NCBI GenBank assembly: GCA_018653365.1 | Contig: JABIAG010000002.1 | Coordinates: forward strand, 1-64,000 | Source: Candidatus Woesearchaeota archaeon | Lineage (GTDB): Archaea; Nanobdellota; Nanobdellia; Woesearchaeales; JABIAG01 | Reading direction: 5' to 3' | Length of the DNA stretch: 64,000 nt | Shown: positions 9,532-19,029 of the stretch, piece after piece | Position numbering within the stretch: the first letter of the stretch is position 1 | How the letters are laid out: every line of letters starts with the position of its first letter | Position numbers and translations under genes: made by a program | Notes under the pieces: model-generated | Seen by the model: only the letters and a program-made list of their open reading frames with translations | What the model was told of the DNA's origin: nothing | The model's database searches: none

Positions 9532-12396
9532 ATGAAAAAAATTATGTTATCATTAATTGTTTGTGTTTGTTTGTTTTTGGTGGGTTGTAGTAATGATTTG
9601 CCTCCTGAACCTGGTGCGATTGGGGGTTCTGATGATCTTACTGTTGGTGGTGCGATTTCTTATGCTACTTCTAGTTTTGGTCCGCCTTATGATATTAATG
9701 AGGGGAATGAGAATATTTTTTCGTTAGCTTCTTATGTTATAACGTTAACTGCAGGTGATACTACTGCTGATGTTGATGTTAATGTTGATCATGATGATGG
9801 TTTTATTTACAAGTATGGTTATTACTATACTTTTGATGGTTGGGAACAGTTTACTTTTAGTGAAAGCACAGTGGGTAGTTCTAACTGGATTAGGGACTCT
9901 GCTAGTGTTGAATTAGATATTGATGTTGATGATTTAGATGAAGGGCAAAATTTTGTTGTTGCTTATTCTTGTAAACTTTATGGAGGTTCTTGGAAGTGTG
10001 GTTGTGATTCTGTTGCTTGTGGTCAGTGGATGATTCAAGAATTTGACCTTGCTAAATTCCAATTCCCTGATAGTCCAACAGATCCAGAAGATTTACCTCA
10101 ATTTGAGGAAGATTCAGTGCTTATTAAAGCTAGTGGTAACAAATTAAATATTGGTGAAAGTATTGCGGATATTAGACCTAATGCTTTAGGTGACTCTGAT
10201 TTGCCAAATCTTTTGCGTGATGGAGTTTTTGAAGATTCAGAAGGAGCAAACCGAGACGACTATTCTTACACGCAACATTTAGCTTTTACTGATGATACAG
10301 GAACCCTGGCTGTTGTACAAGATGATGATGACGCACCCGATGGTGGTTTATATCTCGTATTTGATAGAAGTCTGGATGATGTAATGTATGAATATGACCT
10401 ACATTTTGATGATGCTGTTATTTATGATGCGTCTTCGTCAAACCTAGCTTGGATGGATTTGGTAAATCTGCCGTTAAATATTCAAGGAGAAGTTTATGGT
10501 GTTGTTTCAGTAATGTTAAAACAGGATGGTAGTGTAGATTCCTTGCGTTTATCAAACGCAGGGTTTGTTGCACAGTATGGTGGGACGGTGAAAATAGTTG
10601 CATTAAATGATAGTAAAGAAGTTGAAATTAATGGTATTAATATTGACGGTTCTGAAGTTGTTATTTATAGCACTCCTGGAGAGCTTGATAGTTTTATGAT
10701 TAACTACGTTCCAGAAGATAAAATTTATCTTGCTCCGGGTGATGAATTTGTTGATCCTGTTTTAGGTAATTTTAAATTTGTTTTTGCTGGATTTGAACCG
10801 GTTAATTTTGATGAAATTCGTTTTGAAACTGTTGGTCAAAATGTGGAGCTGATTTATCCTGATGAGGCTGGGGTGGAACAAACGGTTGAATTTGTTTGTG
10901 AAGGAGACTGTGATGCAATTGAAGATGGGATAACTTATTCCGGACCAACAACTATAACTACTGATAGCGGAGCACAAATTGTGATTCAAGAAAGCCAAGC
11001 AGGTGTTTTTAATGTAGTAATTACTGAACCTTCAGGCGTGTCTGATGGTGAAGATTCTTCATCGCAAATTAATATTGGTCTTCAAATTGATACTGCCGAC
11101 GAAGAATTACATCCAGTTTTTGGATCGGTAACTTCGACTTATCCTGAAGTTGATGTATCTGTTTCAGATAACATCAATAAGATTCTTTATACAGATTATG
11201 GAACGCGAATTGATTACAATTCAAATAATTTGGCAAGTACTGAACTAATAATTAATTTGCCTGAAGAAGAAATTAGTGCTAGAGTGTTTGTTACAGCGGG
11301 TCCGGGAGTGAGTATACCTTCTGAAGGGTCTGAGGCTTCTGCTGCAGTTGAACTTATTGCTGCGGACATTGGTGATTTTGTTTATGCTAGCTCTGTTGAA
11401 TCAACTACCTGTGAGCTTGCTTTGGGAACTTGTGAGGGTTCTGAAACTGCGACTTATACGGGAGACTTTGGGGTTGCTGCTACGGTTATGTCTTTTGATG
11501 CTGAAGTTGGTGCTTCGCAGTTACGTTCTGCTTTGCCTAGTACAACTTATGTTGCGGGGGATGTTGTGGGTGATGAGAATGTTTATCTTGCTCAGACGAG
11601 TGCAGACTGGTGTTATGTTTGGGTGAATGGTGAAAATGTTGTTAGAGTTTGTGGTGAGTCAGATAATAGTCCGTTTTCTGTTGCTGAAACGTATCTTACT
11701 GCGATTAGTAGTGAGTTAAATGCGGCATCTGTGTCTACTAAAGACTGTACGCTAAGTAATGTTGACTTAGATGGTAGTGGGGTTGTTGATGATATTGATT
11801 TGGCAACTTTTTCACTTGCAAACTTTTTGGCATTTAGTGCTGCCAACGATTTTTATGTGGATGATAGTAATCAAATTGATTTTAAAGATACTATGGCTTA
11901 TATTGATTGTTTTAATGAGCTTGTGACTGATGACTGGGCTAAGCCTCTTGTGGTGGATCGGATTATTAATGCTGTGCCGAGTGCAGAATTTGATTTTCAG
12001 ATTGCTTTTAAGAACTTTAAGTTTAATAGTTTAAAAGAGCTGGCGTATTATGATAAGGCCATAGTTGCCCCGCATAATAAGTTTCAAATTAATCCGAATT
12101 TTTATCCTTCGGATGGTATGATTTATATTAATTTGAGGGATGCTTCATATTCTGGCGAGCAAACGATTGAGTTAGAAACGGATATTGGTGTAATGACTGT
12201 TTGTCTTCCTGATATGAGTATTTCTGGTGTGTCTAACTTTTTATTAGTTGGGGATGATGGTTCTACTTATTGGTTGAATGAAGCTAAAACGCCTGCAACA
12301 ACGGTGGGGAGTACGTTTTGGTATCATCCTGATTTAAAGGATAGTTCTTTATTACTGCCTTTAAAACCAGGACAGCTTGCAAAAGAATGTGATTAA
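9532..12396 (+). CDS. Large secreted lipoprotein with dockerin-like calcium loops
   Basis: 954 residues. The signal peptide ends in LVGC (Cys19), a lipobox, so the protein is likely lipid-anchored outside the cell. The body is acidic, beta-rich and unassigned. Residues about 744-805 contain two dockerin-like loops, DLDGSGVVDDIDLATF and DDSNQIDFKDTMAYID, expected to bind calcium. A strong GGGAGGAG lies 6 bases before the ATG, inside the end of the preceding gene. The protein may be a cell-surface adhesin or structural component; I see no catalytic motif. Codon use changes little along its length, so no sign of fusion with foreign DNA. Confidence 0.65.
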   Translation: MKKIMLSLIVCVCLFLVGCSNDLPPEPGAIGGSDDLTVGGAISYATSSFGPPYDINEGNENIFSLASYVITLTAGDTTADVDVNVDHDDGFIYKYGYYYTFDGWEQFTFSESTVGSSNWIRDSASVELDIDVDDLDEGQNFVVAYSCKLYGGSWKCGCDSVACGQWMIQEFDLAKFQFPDSPTDPEDLPQFEEDSVLIKASGNKLNIGESIADIRPNALGDSDLPNLLRDGVFEDSEGANRDDYSYTQHLAFTDDTGTLAVVQDDDDAPDGGLYLVFDRSLDDVMYEYDLHFDDAVIYDASSSNLAWMDLVNLPLNIQGEVYGVVSVMLKQDGSVDSLRLSNAGFVAQYGGTVKIVALNDSKEVEINGINIDGSEVVIYSTPGELDSFMINYVPEDKIYLAPGDEFVDPVLGNFKFVFAGFEPVNFDEIRFETVGQNVELIYPDEAGVEQTVEFVCEGDCDAIEDGITYSGPTTITTDSGAQIVIQESQAGVFNVVITEPSGVSDGEDSSSQINIGLQIDTADEELHPVFGSVTSTYPEVDVSVSDNINKILYTDYGTRIDYNSNNLASTELIINLPEEEISARVFVTAGPGVSIPSEGSEASAAVELIAADIGDFVYASSVESTTCELALGTCEGSETATYTGDFGVAATVMSFDAEVGASQLRSALPSTTYVAGDVVGDENVYLAQTSADWCYVWVNGENVVRVCGESDNSPFSVAETYLTAISSELNAASVSTKDCTLSNVDLDGSGVVDDIDLATFSLANFLAFSAANDFYVDDSNQIDFKDTMAYIDCFNELVTDDWAKPLVVDRIINAVPSAEFDFQIAFKNFKFNSLKELAYYDKAIVAPHNKFQINPNFYPSDGMIYINLRDASYSGEQTIELETDIGVMTVCLPDMSISGVSNFLLVGDDGSTYWLNEAKTPATTVGSTFWYHPDLKDSSLLLPLKPGQLAKECD

Positions 12397-12421
12397 TTTT
12401 TTTTATTTTCTTTTTTTAGAA
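12397..12421 (+). terminator. T-rich termination region between convergent genes
   Basis: Two T tracts follow the TAA of the lipoprotein gene within 25 bases. Runs of T downstream of a stop are typical archaeal terminators. The opposite strand is not T-rich here, so it would serve the + strand gene. Confidence 0.4.
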
Positions 12422-15400
12422 TTAAATCTTTAAACTGGTTATTTTACTTATTCCATGTTCGTTCATACTAACGCCGTATAGATTGTCTGCTTCTCCGATT
12501 ACTGAGTCATTGTGTGATATTACTATATATTGTGCTCCGTTACAGTAACTTCTTACTAATTGAGCTAACTTTTCACTATTGTGTTTGTCTAGTGCTGCAT
12601 CTACCTCATCTAGTATGTAGAATGAGCCTGGTTCGTGTTCTTGGATTGCGAAGATGAATGCTAATGCGGTCATTGTTTTCTCCCCGCCTGATAGTCCACG
12701 AATATCCATGAATTTCTTTCCAGATAACTTAACCTTTATTGCTACTCCTGCTTCAAAAGGATTTTCTTTATTTTCTAGTTCTAAGAATGCATCTCCTTTT
12801 GTGCTTAGTGCATGGAATTTGTTGATGAAGTTTTTATTTACAACCTCGAAGGTGTTCATGAAGAGTTCTTTTTTCTTGCCCTCTATTTCTTCCATCATGT
12901 TCATTACTTTTTCTTTTTCGTTCATCAATACATTTTTCTTATCAACAAGTTTGTGGAATTCTATTTCGACTTCAGTATAAATTTCTAGGGCTCGCATGTT
13001 TATTCCCCCCAAATTATCTTTCATTCTTTCGAAGTCATTGATTTCTTTTTTTAGTTCTTCTTCTGTTTTTGTTATTTTGACTTTCATTTCTTTGTATTGG
13101 TCAAAGTCTTCTATTAGTCCTGAATATTCTGCGTTGGTTCTTGCTTCTTCTAGCGAGATCGTGTTCATTTTGTGTTCTGCTTTTCTTCTGTTTTCATCTA
13201 ATTTGTCAATACGTGATTCGTTTTTGGTTAGTTCTTCATTTGTTTGATTTCGTTTATTGAATAATGCCTTGAATTTTGAATAGAACTTCTTTTCTTTCTC
13301 TTCTTTTTCTTTAATCTCGCTATTTTGGCCTTTTATGACCTTGTTTAAACTTTCGATCTCTTCAGCAAACGAGCTAGTTTCTTTGTCATGTTGTTTTAGG
13401 ATTTTAACGATGTTTTCTTTTTCTGGTTCAAATATGGAGCTCACCTGGGTATTTAGGCCTTTTATTTCTGAGTTAATTTCATTTATTGAGTCATTGAGTT
13501 GTTTTCTTTTTTCTTCTAACGTGTTTAATTCTGCTAGGACTGTTGGGTTTCTTAATTCAGATATTTTTGTTTTAAGGTTTTGTTTTTGTATTTTTAGTTG
13601 TGCTAATTCTCTGTTTTTTTCAGTTATTGTATCTTGTACTTTTTCTATTTCATTTTCTACCTCTTTTATTCTTGTGCCCATTTCTTTTTTAGAATTAAGA
13701 CTGGATTCCATATCTGCGTCTTCTATGTGCAGACTTTTTTCCATTTTGATTATTTCTCCTTCTAGTTCTGCTTTTCTTGATCGTAATTTTTGAATTAGTT
13801 CTTCGTTTTCATCTCTTCGTCTCATGATGCCGCTAAGTTCAGCACGTAAATTCCCTACTTTTTCTTCTAGGGTAGTTATGTTTCTTCCGACCTCAACTTC
13901 ATTAAAGCCTATTCCTTTTCTTTTGCCTCTAAAGCCTCCTTGCATTGCACCCGAGGTTTCAATTACATCTCCTTCAAGAGTTACCATTCTAGCTTTTCCA
14001 ATTCCCACTCTTCTTCCAACCTCAACATCGTTTACGATTAGTGTATTGCCCAGAACGTATGAAAATGCTTTTTTGAATTTGTTATCAAAACTGACTAGGT
14101 TGATTGCAAGGTCAACAACGCCATTTGCTGATTTTAGTCGGTTTACTTCAGAATTTATCTCAACAGATTTTAGTTTGTTTAGTGGTAGGAATGTTGCTAC
14201 GCCATGTTTTCTTTCTTTCAAAAACTTGATACATCGGGCAGCTACACTGTCATCTTCTACTATTAAACTGTTAATTCTTCCGCCTGCTGCAATTTCTAGT
14301 GCAGTTGAATATTTAGAGCTTACACTTCCTAATTGGGATACCGTACCGTAGACTTTTCCTAATTCTTTATTGTCTAGTATTCTTTGGACTGCGTGATTTT
14401 GCATTGAGACCTCTTTCAGTCCTGCTTGTCTTACGCTTAATTTTGATAATTCTTCTTCATAACCTGCTAGTTCACGTTTTATGTTTATTGAGGATGCTGC
14501 TAGAGTTGAGTCTTCATTTAATTTTTTATTTAGTTCTAGTGTTGAATGTTTGAATTCTTCTCTTTTTCTTTTTAGATCGTCAAGTTCTTTTTTGTGTTCT
14601 TTGTCTATTTCTTCTACTTTTTTTATTCTTTCGTCTACACTTCCACACATGAATTCGAGTTTGTCTTTTTCTCTGATGAGTTCTTGTTGTTTCTCTCTTA
14701 ATTCATCAATTGATTTTTGTAGTTCTTCTGATCGAGAGTCAATTCCTTCAACTTCTTGGTCTACCTGTTCTAAATCTTTACCTAATTTGTTTTTTTGTTT
14801 GAATTTTTCAATGCTGCCATTGACCTGTTCTTTCTCTTTTTCTTTTGTGTTTATTTCTTGTTGTAGTCTTGATTTTTCTGTATCAAAATTTGTGATTTTT
14901 CCGTCAATTTCTTTATAACTTTCATCTAATTGATCTCTTCTTTGGGATATTCTTTCTATTTCATTTTTACATGAGTTGATTCTTTCTCGATTTTTTGCTA
15001 TGTCTATTCTTAGTGTTTCGAGTTGTTTTGAGAGTTGAACTTGTTCTTTTTCACCTTTCTGTTCGATTTCGTGTGCAATCTCATCCAGGGTTCTTTTCTT
15101 TTCTTCATTCTCTTTTTTTAGTTTCTCAATTATGTTATTATGTTTTTCAAATTCAGTAGTTGCAATGTTCTTTCTTTCAGTTAGTTCTTCCTTTTCTGCT
15201 TCTTTTCTTTCAATTTGAATTTTAAGATATGATGCTTTATTGTGTCGTATTTTGTCATTTAGATCTTTGTATTTTAGTGCTTGATCCCTGTCTTTTTTTA
15301 GTTCACGTAAATGGGTTTGTTTTTCTTTTAGTATAATTTCAGCACCATTAAGTCTTTCTTCTACTCTGTCTAGTTCTCTTACTGCTTTTTGTTTTTTTTC

Positions 15401-15922
15401 TTCATAAACGCTTATGCCTGCAATTTCTTCTACTAATTTTCTTCTTTTTTCTGTTGACATCTCTGTGAATTTTATAATGTCTCCCTGGAGTACTATGTTG
15501 TATCCGTCTGGGTTGATCCTTGCTGCAGCTAGAAGATCTAACACCTGATTTCTTGTTCGAGTCTTATCGCTTATTTTGTAAACAGAATTTCCATTTTTCT
15601 TAATGATTCTAGTTATCTTAATTTCTTCTTCAGTTGAGGGAAAGATTTTATTTTTGTTATCAAAGTAGATGCTGACTTCTCCTTGGGATGAGGGTTGTTT
15701 TTTCTTTCCACCATTATAAATTAGGTTGGATGATTTTTCTGCTCTTAGTGCTTTTGCGCTTCCTTTTCCAAGTACGAAGCACAAACTATCTAGAACGTTG
15801 CTCTTCCCACTACCGTTTGGTCCAAGTATGCAATTAAACTCATTTCCGAATAGAATTTCTGTCTTTTGGTTAAATGATTTGAACCCCTTCATTACCATCC
15901 TATTTATCTTAGTCATCTGCAT
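12422..15922 (-). CDS. smc: Chromosome segregation/condensation ATPase SMC
   Basis: 1166 residues, normal length for archaeal SMC. Walker A GPNGSGKSN near residue 35, a long coiled coil, a hinge domain around residues 510-660 with ATFLPLNKL, a second coiled coil, then the ABC signature LSGGEKTM and Walker B FYILDEVDAALD near the C-terminus. It forms dimers that organise and help segregate DNA. A TATA-like TTTATAAAT centred near 15944 is about 23 bases before the ATG at 15922, so the transcript is close to leaderless. No scpA or scpB partner is adjacent. The promoter region is followed on the far side by the repeat cluster at 15946-16108. Confidence 0.97.
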   Translation of the reverse strand: MQMTKINRMVMKGFKSFNQKTEILFGNEFNCILGPNGSGKSNVLDSLCFVLGKGSAKALRAEKSSNLIYNGGKKKQPSSQGEVSIYFDNKNKIFPSTEEEIKITRIIKKNGNSVYKISDKTRTRNQVLDLLAAARINPDGYNIVLQGDIIKFTEMSTEKRRKLVEEIAGISVYEEKKQKAVRELDRVEERLNGAEIILKEKQTHLRELKKDRDQALKYKDLNDKIRHNKASYLKIQIERKEAEKEELTERKNIATTEFEKHNNIIEKLKKENEEKKRTLDEIAHEIEQKGEKEQVQLSKQLETLRIDIAKNRERINSCKNEIERISQRRDQLDESYKEIDGKITNFDTEKSRLQQEINTKEKEKEQVNGSIEKFKQKNKLGKDLEQVDQEVEGIDSRSEELQKSIDELREKQQELIREKDKLEFMCGSVDERIKKVEEIDKEHKKELDDLKRKREEFKHSTLELNKKLNEDSTLAASSINIKRELAGYEEELSKLSVRQAGLKEVSMQNHAVQRILDNKELGKVYGTVSQLGSVSSKYSTALEIAAGGRINSLIVEDDSVAARCIKFLKERKHGVATFLPLNKLKSVEINSEVNRLKSANGVVDLAINLVSFDNKFKKAFSYVLGNTLIVNDVEVGRRVGIGKARMVTLEGDVIETSGAMQGGFRGKRKGIGFNEVEVGRNITTLEEKVGNLRAELSGIMRRRDENEELIQKLRSRKAELEGEIIKMEKSLHIEDADMESSLNSKKEMGTRIKEVENEIEKVQDTITEKNRELAQLKIQKQNLKTKISELRNPTVLAELNTLEEKRKQLNDSINEINSEIKGLNTQVSSIFEPEKENIVKILKQHDKETSSFAEEIESLNKVIKGQNSEIKEKEEKEKKFYSKFKALFNKRNQTNEELTKNESRIDKLDENRRKAEHKMNTISLEEARTNAEYSGLIEDFDQYKEMKVKITKTEEELKKEINDFERMKDNLGGINMRALEIYTEVEIEFHKLVDKKNVLMNEKEKVMNMMEEIEGKKKELFMNTFEVVNKNFINKFHALSTKGDAFLELENKENPFEAGVAIKVKLSGKKFMDIRGLSGGEKTMTALAFIFAIQEHEPGSFYILDEVDAALDKHNSEKLAQLVRSYCNGAQYIVISHNDSVIGEADNLYGVSMNEHGISKITSLKI

Positions 15923-15945
15923 AATTTCAACAGCTAATTAATTTA

Positions 15946-16108
15946 TAAACTTTTCTATGGTTTATACTCAGAACGACACATTGCTTGTGGAGTGAGGTTG
16001 TGTAAACTTTTCTATGGTTTATACTCAATGCAGATCGTTGAGTATTTCCAGAACGTTAGTGATGGTTTATACTCAATGCAGATCGTTGAGTATTTCCAGA
16101 ACGTTAGT
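15946..16108. repeat. Nested direct repeats with hairpins upstream of smc
   Basis: A 25-base sequence beginning TAAACTTTTCTATGG occurs at 15946-15970 and again at 16003-16027. The end of the second copy runs into a 48-base unit that occurs twice in tandem (16014-16061 and 16062-16108 without its final base). Each unit contains a perfect 8-bp hairpin (ATACTCAA / TTGAGTAT, 9-base loop) followed by TTCCAGAACGTTAGT. The first insert begins CAGAACGACAC and has a small CACA/TGTG hairpin. The first copy overlaps the smc TATA region. The space to the L15e stop holds no gene. Confidence 0.85.
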
Positions 16109-16156
16109 TAGGAGTTATATTGTTTTAATAAAATAATAAAAAGAAAAAATAAAATT

Positions 16157-16732
16157 TTATTTTTTATTGGCTTTTCTTTTGTATGCTGCATTCCTACTTG
16201 GTCGAAGTTTTTCCGCGCCTTTACCTTTATTTCGTAAGCCTCGGTTTTTTCTTCCAGCAGAAGTCAGTCCTCTTGATGCTCTTCCTTGCTTTAGAGAAAT
16301 CCAATTTAATTTTTCATTAGCAATGGTTGCAGGATGAGTTCTGTCAACTAAGATTACTTCATACCACATGTTTTGTCCATCTTCTGCAACGTAATAAGAG
16401 TTTAATACTTCACAATTGATGTATTTTTTATTTGCTCTCATTTCTGCAATTTGTTGGAAATTCATGTTTAGAACTTTTCTATGCCTGTATGCTTTTGGTC
16501 TTCGTCCGCCAGCAACAGCAGGTCTCATTCTTCTCTTTCGTGAAACCTTTTGTCGTACAATAATTATTCCTTGTTTTGCTTTGTACCCTAAACTTCTTGC
16601 TCTATCTAGTCTTGTTGGTTTTGCAAGTCTAACTGTGACTGGTTCTTTTCTCCATTGAACTAGTCTTTCTTTCCATAAAGAATTTTCTTTTGGCTTTTTC
16701 CAAGCCTCTCTAATATATTTGTATGCTCCCAT
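16157..16732 (-). CDS. rpl15e: Large-subunit ribosomal protein eL15 (L15e)
   Basis: 191 residues, full length for the family. The N-terminus MGAYKYIREAWKKP and the central SRKRRMRPAVAGGRRPKAYRH are characteristic; the protein is strongly basic with the usual Lys/Arg-rich C-terminus. It binds 23S rRNA in the large subunit. GGAGG lies about 9 bases before the ATG. A TATA-like CTTTTTAAAG near 16822 would place the transcription start near 16796, giving a leader of about 60 nt that contains a possible GGC/GCC hairpin, longer than the leaderless norm here. Leader-mediated control is possible but not shown. It is divergent from the gene at 16882. Confidence 0.97.
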   Translation of the reverse strand: MGAYKYIREAWKKPKENSLWKERLVQWRKEPVTVRLAKPTRLDRARSLGYKAKQGIIIVRQKVSRKRRMRPAVAGGRRPKAYRHRKVLNMNFQQIAEMRANKKYINCEVLNSYYVAEDGQNMWYEVILVDRTHPATIANEKLNWISLKQGRASRGLTSAGRKNRGLRNKGKGAEKLRPSRNAAYKRKANKK

Positions 16733-16881
16733 TTTTCTTAGCCTCCATTGTTATAATTTACTTTTTGTGATTCAGGCAAGCTACGCCCACATCTCACACT
16801 CTTTAGAACTGGTAACCGCTTTAAAAAGGTTATTATTTTATTCTAATAATCTTTAAATACTACCTTCACTTAATGATATTT

Positions 16882-17454
16882 ATGGAAAAAGAAGAAATTA
16901 AACTTAAAATAAATTTGCCCTTTCTTAAGTTAGAATTAAAAGGAGACCCTGCTAAACATCTTGGCGAGATTAGAAAGATCATCATGGAATTAAATAAGTT
17001 CTCTCTTAATGAATTAGAAGCAGATGCATTAGAAGAGTTAATGCCTTCTTTTGGTCTGCCTGTTTGGAAATTGTCTAGCGAATTACAAAAGAATGAGCAG
17101 GTTATGAATAACATTACTGAACTTTCCCAAATTGAGGACGGTGTTTTAGTTAAGAAAACATCTTTGGATAATATTAATGAAATTACAGATACTAAGACTA
17201 TTTCTAAACTTAATGTTAAAGAAATTTCTAGGTCTGTTTCAACGCTGTTTGATGACATTAATAAAACTCAGGTTAATTTTGCTATTGTTCATGCGATTGG
17301 TAATCTGCCAGCAGATAACTTTTCTATAATTTTTGATCAAGTAAAGAAACATCTTCCTAATACTAAGATTGAGGCTATTAAAACTAAAAAAGAAGTTCTT
17401 GGGAAAACAGTTATTGAGTGTGTTCTTTTTGGTAATTTTCCTAATGAAGAATAA
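16882..17454 (+). CDS. Conserved hypothetical protein, cytosolic
   Basis: 190 residues, no signal peptide or membrane segment, mixed charged helices and strands. An upstream ATG at 16873 exists, but the TATA-like CTTTAAATA near 16854 lies 28 bases before the ATG at 16882, which also starts the natural MEKEEIKLKINLPFLKLEL sequence. Family not recognised. The last 34 bases (coding VLFGNFPNEE and the stop) are duplicated at 17858-17891 on the far side of a small convergent gene. Confidence 0.6.
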   Translation: MEKEEIKLKINLPFLKLELKGDPAKHLGEIRKIIMELNKFSLNELEADALEELMPSFGLPVWKLSSELQKNEQVMNNITELSQIEDGVLVKKTSLDNINEITDTKTISKLNVKEISRSVSTLFDDINKTQVNFAIVHAIGNLPADNFSIIFDQVKKHLPNTKIEAIKTKKEVLGKTVIECVLFGNFPNEE

Positions 17455-17891
17455 TTAGTTTGATTTTTTCTATTAAGCAAAAAATTCACTTAAGAATGTG
17501 TAACTGGAGTCAACATTCGATTTTATCTCCACGTGATCATTGTCTTCAAATGTTCTTCTGCCTAAGGAAACGGTTTCTGCTTTACCTGATACTGCCACCA
17601 TCTTAACGTTTTGGTTTAATGTCACCGCACTTGCATATGCGTTTCTAGCAGGTTCATCATCAACTGCTCCTGGTCGTTCAAAGTTAAGGTCCATGACTAG
17701 GGCATCTGTTGGTGTTGATAATGCAGTTCTTAATTCATCAGCGTTTGTGCAACTAATAGGGTCATAGTCTAACATCTCCATCCTCACTTTCATGAGTTCT
17801 CTTAAGGAGGGATTGTGCATTGCTATTACTGCTCTTCTTTCTGTCATTTTATGTCTCTGTTCTTTTTGGTAATTTTCCTGAGGAAGAATAA
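17421..17891 (+). repeat. Duplicated gene 3' end flanking a receiver-like gene
   Basis: The 34 bases 17421-17454 (3' end of the gene at 16882, stop included) are repeated at 17858-17891 with two mismatches. The copy would encode VLFGNFPEEE and a TAA, but no gene leads into it. The 403 bases in between hold the convergent gene at 17473-17847. This has the layout of an insertion that regenerated the 3' end of its target gene. Confidence 0.85.
17473..17847 (-). CDS. Stand-alone receiver (REC)-like domain protein, degenerate acidic pocket
   Basis: 124 residues with the alternating strand/helix layout of response-regulator receiver domains. Asp53 in ALVMDLNF matches the phosphoacceptor, and MVAVSGK matches the strand that carries the switch Ser/Thr. 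The acidic pair at the end of strand 1 is missing (VIAMHNPS where VDD is usual), so magnesium binding and normal phosphorylation are doubtful. No histidine kinase is nearby. It lies 58 bases downstream of tfb on the same strand and inside the pair of repeats at 17421-17891, suggesting that it arrived as a cassette. Confidence 0.5.
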   Translation of the reverse strand: MTERRAVIAMHNPSLRELMKVRMEMLDYDPISCTNADELRTALSTPTDALVMDLNFERPGAVDDEPARNAYASAVTLNQNVKMVAVSGKAETVSLGRRTFEDNDHVEIKSNVDSSYTFLSEFFA

Positions 17892-17905
17892 AAATAAAAA
17901 AAGAT

Positions 17906-18814
17906 TTAAGCTACTGCTTTCTTCATAGCCTTACTCAAATACTTATTCTTAAGTCCTAATTTCTTAGAGAACTCTTTGTATCTGTTCCGGATTGTTACTT
18001 CAGTTACATTACTTACCATTGCTACCTTTTCCTGGGTTCTTTTTTCTCCATTCATGATAGCTGCTAAGTAGATTGCTCCAGCTGCAATTGCTTTTGGAGA
18101 TTTACCTGAGTTTAATCCATTTTTCTTGATACTATCAATTAACTTAAGAGCTTTTGTTTGAGTTATCGGACTTAATTCCAGGCGTGAAGCAAATCTATGT
18201 ACGTAGTTTACTGGGTCTGCCGGCATTAATTTAATGTCCAATTTTCTCATTACGAATCTGTAATTTTTACCAAGAGTTTTTTTGTCAATTCCTGCTGCTC
18301 TGCATACATCATCCATTGTTAATGAGCTATCATTAATTCTAGAGGAGATATATACTGCGCCTGCAACAATTTGTTCTAATCCTCTTCCTTTTACCAGTCC
18401 TTTTTGAACTGCTAGGGTGTAGATTCTTGCAGATTCTTCTTCTACTGCTTTTGACAGGTTTAGAATTGAACTTATTCTTTTTAGTTCAGATAGGGCTAGT
18501 TGCAAATTTCTTTCAATTGCTGTGCTAACTCTTCTTTGCCATTTTCTTAGTCTGAAAAATTTATCTTTATTTCCTAACCTGTAAATGTCTGCAGAACTTC
18601 CAATTTCTGTTCCTAGACCTTGGTCGTGTTGAGTGTATGTTAGTGGAGCTCCTGCTCTTCTTTTTGATTGATCGTTTGTATCGTGTTCTGTCCATTCTGG
18701 TGAAAAATCAACCATTTTGTCTTCTAGAACTAGTCCACACTCTTTACAAACAACTTCTCCTTTATCTTTATGATGCGCTAGTTTTAAACTTCCGCATTCT
18801 GGGCATTTTTTCAT
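17906..18814 (-). CDS. tfb: Transcription initiation factor B (TFB/TFIIB)
   Basis: 302 residues. N-terminal zinc ribbon CPECG...CKECGLVLED, B-reader/linker region, then two cyclin-like repeats (about 105-200 and 205-295) with SSRINDSS and KSPKAIAAGAIYLA. It bridges TBP on the TATA box and RNA polymerase, so it is the general factor behind the TATA-driven leaderless promoters seen throughout the window. The length is standard. The small receiver-like gene follows on the same strand. Confidence 0.97.
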   Translation of the reverse strand: MKKCPECGSLKLAHHKDKGEVVCKECGLVLEDKMVDFSPEWTEHDTNDQSKRRAGAPLTYTQHDQGLGTEIGSSADIYRLGNKDKFFRLRKWQRRVSTAIERNLQLALSELKRISSILNLSKAVEEESARIYTLAVQKGLVKGRGLEQIVAGAVYISSRINDSSLTMDDVCRAAGIDKKTLGKNYRFVMRKLDIKLMPADPVNYVHRFASRLELSPITQTKALKLIDSIKKNGLNSGKSPKAIAAGAIYLAAIMNGEKRTQEKVAMVSNVTEVTIRNRYKEFSKKLGLKNKYLSKAMKKAVA

Positions 18815-19029
18815 TTTAGATTCTCCTGTTTAGTTTTTGCACCCGATTTTCACCCCCAACAAAGAGTAAAAACTCAGTTCCGTTTATAAAGCTTATGCTT
18901 TTCCCCCTTTTATTTTAAAAAGATTCCCGAATATCTTTATATAATGAATACATAAGTATTCTATGTTTAATTCTAAAAGTTTGTTTGAACATACAAAAAT
19001 ATTAAAACCCCAAAATCTAATGCTCCCTT

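Noticed and set aside
12654-14918. Long open frames on the + strand opposite smc
   Set aside because: They are Ser/Phe-rich mirror frames of the smc coiled coil without promoters or ribosome binding sites.
16014-16108. Tandem 48-base units as a CRISPR-like array
   Set aside because: Only two units, identical throughout with no unique spacers; no cas genes in the window.
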